Source: Thermoleophilaceae bacterium | GTDB lineage: Bacteria; Actinomycetota; Thermoleophilia; Solirubrobacterales; Thermoleophilaceae | NCBI GenBank assembly: GCA_013695855.1 | Contig: JACCZR010000023.1 | Coordinates: 1 to 8,234, forward strand | Reading direction: 5' to 3' | DNA: 8,234 bases | Part shown: piece by piece, positions 5,788-8,234 of the stretch | How positions within the stretch are numbered: the stretch's first letter is position 1 | Layout: each line of letters begins with the position of its first letter | Notes under the pieces: model-generated | Seen by the model: the letters and a program-made list of their open reading frames with translations, nothing else | The model's database searches: none | What the model was told of the DNA's origin: nothing | Position numbers and translations under genes: made by a program

Positions 5788-6582
5788 GTGGCCCGGCGCC
5801 GCTTGGACACCCTCCTGGCCGAGCGCGGCCTCTACGAGTCGCGGTCGCGGGCTGCGGCGGCGGTCATGGCCGGCCAGGTTCACCTCGGCTCCGAGCGTCG
5901 CCCAGCCGCCAAGCCCGGCCAGCTGGTCACCGACGACGTCGCGGTGGAGGTCGAAGCCCCGCCGGCCTACGTGAGCCGCGGCGGGATCAAGCTCGCCAAC
6001 GCACTGGACGCCTACGGCGTGGACCCCGGCGGGCGCCGCTGCCTTGACGTGGGCGCCTCCACCGGCGGCTTCACCGACTGCCTGCTCCAGCGCGGGGCCG
6101 AGCACGTCACGACCCTCGACGTGGCCTACGGTGAGCTGAGCTGGAAGCTGCGCGAGGACCCACGGGTCACGGTGATCGAGCGGCGAAACGCCCGCGAGCC
6201 CGCGGGCTCGGAGCTGCCCTACGCGCCCGATCTGGTGGTCATCGACGTCTCGTTCATCTCGCTGGCCAAGCTGCTGCCCGCGGTGGCCGGCGCGGCGGCC
6301 GAGCACTTCGACCTCCTGGCTTTGGTCAAGCCCCAGTTCGAGGTCGGTCGGGAACGGGTGGGCGGAGGCGGAGTGGTGCGCTCGGCCTCCCATCGCCGCG
6401 ACGCCCTGGTCTCGGTGGGCCGCTTCGCGCGCGACGGGCTCGGCCTGGCGGTGCTCGGCTTCGCCTCGTCGGGGCTTCCCGGCCCGGCGGGCAACCGCGA
6501 GAGCTTCGTCTGGCTGGCCGAAGCGGCCCGCGCCGGAGCGGTCGACGACCTCGAGAGCGCCGCGCGGAGAGCCGAGCCCTGA
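5788..6582 (+). CDS. tlyA: TlyA-type rRNA 2'-O-methyltransferase
   Basis: TlyA methylates the 2'-OH of cytidines in 23S rRNA (C1920) and, in some species, 16S rRNA (C1409) from S-adenosylmethionine. Its loss in mycobacteria gives resistance to capreomycin and viomycin. The 264-residue product starts with an S4 RNA-binding domain (about 2-50; RLDTLLAERGLYESRSRA), then the linker YVSRGG (61-66) and a Rossmann methyltransferase domain with motif I LDVGASTGGFTDCLLQRGA (86-104), DVSFISL (153-159) and LVKPQFEVGR (179-188). The K-D-K-E tetrad described for mycobacterial TlyA appears as Lys68, Asp153, Lys181 and Glu238. The frame is open back to 5668, but GTG 5788 yields exactly the family N-terminus and sits six bases after a -10-like box. 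The stop overlaps the proposed nadK start. Older annotation as a hemolysin should be disregarded. Confidence 0.94.
   Translation: MARRRLDTLLAERGLYESRSRAAAAVMAGQVHLGSERRPAAKPGQLVTDDVAVEVEAPPAYVSRGGIKLANALDAYGVDPGGRRCLDVGASTGGFTDCLLQRGAEHVTTLDVAYGELSWKLREDPRVTVIERRNAREPAGSELPYAPDLVVIDVSFISLAKLLPAVAGAAAEHFDLLALVKPQFEVGRERVGGGGVVRSASHRRDALVSVGRFARDGLGLAVLGFASSGLPGPAGNRESFVWLAEAARAGAVDDLESAARRAEP
6566..6571 (+). promoter_or_regulatory. Ribosome binding site supporting a CTG start of nadK
   Basis: GGAGAG lies inside the end of tlyA, seven bases before CTG 6579. No comparable site precedes the first conventional start, GTG 6603. This spacing is the main evidence for placing the nadK start at CTG. 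Confidence 0.5.
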
Positions 6583-7430
6583 GCGCGCCGCGATCGATCA
6601 CCGTGTTCACCAGGCGGGCGCCCGGGCGCACCGACGACGCCGTGTGTCGGGTGGCCGAGCTGTGCGAAGAGGCCGGCGTGCGCCTGCAGGTCCCCGGCGA
6701 GGAGGTGGACAAGCACGGCTTCTCCGAGCTGCCGGGCGCGGACATGGGCACCGATCCCGACGCCGCCACCGACCTCGCCCTGGTTCTGGGCGGCGACGGG
6801 ACCATCCTCTCCGCGCTGCGGCGCTTCGCGGGTCGCGACGTGCCGGTGTTCGCCGTCAACTACGGGGCGATCGGCTTCCTGGCCACGATCGAGAACAGCG
6901 AGCTCGACGACGGGGTGCGGCGCGCGGTGCGGGGCGACTTCGACGTGTTGGGGATCCCAGCCTTGGTGACCGGGGATGGGCGCTGGCTGGCCGTGAACGA
7001 CCTCTCCTTTCACCGCCGCGCGGAGATGCGCGTCGCCGAGCTCGGCTACTCGGCGCAGGGCACCGAGATCGGCCAGGTGCGCTGCGACGGCCTGGTGGTG
7101 TCAACCGCCGCGGGATCCACCGGCTACAACCTGGCCAACGGCGGCCCGGTGCTGGCCTGGGGCGTGGAGGGCTACGTGGTCTCCTTCATCGCGCCGCACA
7201 CCCTCACCGCCCGCGCGCTCGTGGCGGCGCCCGACGACGTGCTGGAGGTCGAGAACCGGTCGCCCGAGGAGCCGGTGGACGTGGCCACCGACGGGCGGAT
7301 CGTGTGCACCCTGGAGCCCCACGAGCGCATGCAGCTGCGCTACCGGCGCAAGGGCGCTCTGCTCGCCCAGTTGCCGGGATCGAGCTTCTACCGGCGCCTG
7401 CGCGACAAGTTCGGCCAGCTGGCGCACTGA
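6579..7430 (+). CDS. nadK: NAD kinase
   Basis: NAD kinase phosphorylates NAD+ to NADP+ using ATP or polyphosphate and sets the cytoplasmic NADP pool. From the proposed CTG start the product has 283 residues, a normal length. Key motifs, numbered from CTG: GGDGT (71-75), the catalytic/phosphate-binding motif; NYGAIGFLA (94-102); VNDLSF (139-144), equivalent to the usual N-E motif with aspartate in place of glutamate; and DGLVVSTAAGSTGYNLANGG (170-189), where family members more often have GSTAY. CTG 6579 is chosen because it overlaps the tlyA stop as CTGA, has GGAGAG seven bases upstream, and adds SAPRSITVFT, which restores the first beta-strand that GTG 6603 (275 residues) would cut off. A 72-base gap follows before recN. 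Confidence 0.92.
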   Translation: MSAPRSITVFTRRAPGRTDDAVCRVAELCEEAGVRLQVPGEEVDKHGFSELPGADMGTDPDAATDLALVLGGDGTILSALRRFAGRDVPVFAVNYGAIGFLATIENSELDDGVRRAVRGDFDVLGIPALVTGDGRWLAVNDLSFHRRAEMRVAELGYSAQGTEIGQVRCDGLVVSTAAGSTGYNLANGGPVLAWGVEGYVVSFIAPHTLTARALVAAPDDVLEVENRSPEEPVDVATDGRIVCTLEPHERMQLRYRRKGALLAQLPGSSFYRRLRDKFGQLAH

Positions 7431-7463
7431 ACCCGCGCGCGGGGGTTGCCGGAGACCCCTCTG

Positions 7464-7486
7464 GCGCCCGCTCCGTCGGAGGGCGC
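7464..7486 (+). other. Hairpin in the nadK-recN gap
   Basis: GCGCC (7464-7468) pairs with GGCGC (7482-7486), and CTCC (7471-7474) with GGAG (7478-7481), around a three-base loop with a two-base bulge. No U-run follows, so it is not a standard intrinsic terminator. It ends six bases before the recN ribosome site and could modulate read-through or translation. The rest of the gap holds a GC-only palindrome (7432-7443) and a five-base stem (7442-7446 with 7455-7459). Confidence 0.4.
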
Positions 7487-7491
7487 TGCTA

Positions 7492-7497
7492 GAGAGG
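7492..7497 (+). promoter_or_regulatory. Ribosome binding site for recN
   Basis: The purine run 7491-7502 contains GAGAGG five bases before the ATG at 7503, and also GGAGGG directly adjoining the ATG. The first is better placed. This is among the clearest ribosome sites in the window and fixes the recN start. Confidence 0.6.
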
Positions 7498-7502
7498 GAG
7501 GG

Positions 7503-8234
7503 ATGCTCCTCGAGTTGCGCGTCGAGAACCTGCTGCTGATCCGCCGCACTGAGCTGCGCCTCGGGCCGGGCCTGCAGGTCATCACCGGTGAGACCGGGGC
7601 GGGCAAGACCGTGCTGGCCGGGGCGCTCGACCTGCTGCTGGGCGGCAAGCCCAGGGCGGGAACGGTCCGGCCGGGGGCCGAGGAGGCGTGGGTGGAGGGG
7701 GTCTTCGAGCTGCCCGCGGGTCTGTTCGATTCCCCCGAGCTGGCCGACCTGCGCCAGCGGGTGCCCGAGGGCGCCGAGGAGGTAGTGCTCGGCCGGCGGG
7801 TCTCGGCCGGCGGGCGCACCAGCGCCTTCGTGCAGGGGCGCTCGGCCACGGCGGCCGACCTCAGGGAGCTGGGCGGGCGCCTGGTCTCCTTCCTCGGCCA
7901 GCACGAGCACCGCCGTCTCACGGTGGCTGCGGCGCAGCTCGAGGTGCTCGACGCCTTCTGCGGTGCCACCCACCTCGAGCTGCGAGCGGCCTACGTGCTG
8001 GCGCACGAGCGCGCGCGGGACTGCCGGCGCGAGCTTGAGGAACTACGGGGTAGAGCCGGCGCTCGGGAGCGCGACCTCGACCTGCTCGTGTTCGAGATAG
8101 GCGAGATCGAGGAGCTCGGGCCCACCAGCGAGGAGCACGCCGCGCTGACCGCCGAGCGCGACCGCCTTCGCCACCTCGAGGCCCTGCTGGCCGCCGCGGG
8201 GGGAGCCGGCGAGGCGCTGGCGCCGGACTCCGGC
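7503..8234 (+). CDS. recN: DNA repair protein RecN, N-terminal part (runs off the window)
   Basis: RecN is an SMC-like ATPase that acts early in double-strand break repair. The frame is open from ATG 7503 to the window end, 244 codons, a little under half of a typical RecN. It shows the expected N-terminal head: MLLELRVENLLLI, then Walker A GETGAGKT (29-36; many RecNs have GKS). Next come GGRTSAFVQGRSATAADLREL (103-123), LGQHEHRRL (131-139), and the beginning of the coiled-coil arm from about residue 155, including LDLLVFEIGEIEEL (192-205). The Walker B and signature motifs would lie beyond the window. It starts 72 bases after nadK with its own good ribosome site, so it may be co-transcribed or have its own promoter. 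No argR/ahrC lies between, unlike in Bacillus. Confidence 0.94.
   Translation, partial: MLLELRVENLLLIRRTELRLGPGLQVITGETGAGKTVLAGALDLLLGGKPRAGTVRPGAEEAWVEGVFELPAGLFDSPELADLRQRVPEGAEEVVLGRRVSAGGRTSAFVQGRSATAADLRELGGRLVSFLGQHEHRRLTVAAAQLEVLDAFCGATHLELRAAYVLAHERARDCRRELEELRGRAGARERDLDLLVFEIGEIEELGPTSEEHAALTAERDRLRHLEALLAAAGGAGEALAPDSG

Noticed and set aside
5698..6393. N-terminal extension of the AI-2E frame to 591 residues
   Set aside because: The extra part is antisense to tlyA and the divergent gap and has no membrane or family features. A start near 5697 gives the normal family length.
7432..7443. Perfect palindrome of C and G after nadK
   Set aside because: It consists only of C and G in a GC-rich gap, has no loop or U-run, and such runs are expected by chance.

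Overview
The window is GC-rich (about 70% by eye), almost entirely coding, and full of GTG starts and 4-base stop/start overlaps. It reads as a chromosomal housekeeping segment of a high-GC actinobacterium. The protein flavour (EF-P, DXS and NAD kinase motifs) and the gene order suggest a deep-branching class such as Thermoleophilia, but that placement is inference. I see no tRNA, rRNA, CRISPR array, insertion sequence, phage gene or plasmid gene.

Layout: (1) 2-82, the tail of an unidentified gene. (2) 79-4058 (+), a tightly packed operon: efp (translation elongation factor P), nusB (transcription antitermination), a short xseB-like gene (exonuclease VII small subunit), ispA (prenyl diphosphate synthase) and dxs (first enzyme of the MEP pathway). 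Four of its junctions are identical GTGA overlaps. (3) 4101-5697 (-), a reversed two-gene insert: an AI-2E-family membrane protein, then a small four-helix membrane protein of unknown function with its own predicted promoter and a UUCG-loop terminator. (4) 5788-8234 (+): tlyA (rRNA 2'-O-methyltransferase), nadK (NAD kinase) and the first 244 codons of recN (DNA repair ATPase).

The plus-strand genes form the familiar xseB-ispA-dxs-tlyA-nadK-recN neighbourhood. Within it, ispA and dxs supply isoprenoid precursors and prenyl diphosphates, efp, nusB and tlyA serve translation and transcription, and nadK makes NADP. The reversed pair interrupts this order.

No wholly new system is visible. The points most worth a second look are: an EF-P whose tip residue, normally lysine or arginine, is methionine (residue 32); a perfect TGTGA-N6-TCACA CRP-type operator placed at about -41.5 from a predicted leaderless start of the small membrane gene; a TACCCT -10-like box six bases before tlyA; a likely CTG start for nadK; and a short patch of foreign-looking codon use inside ispA.
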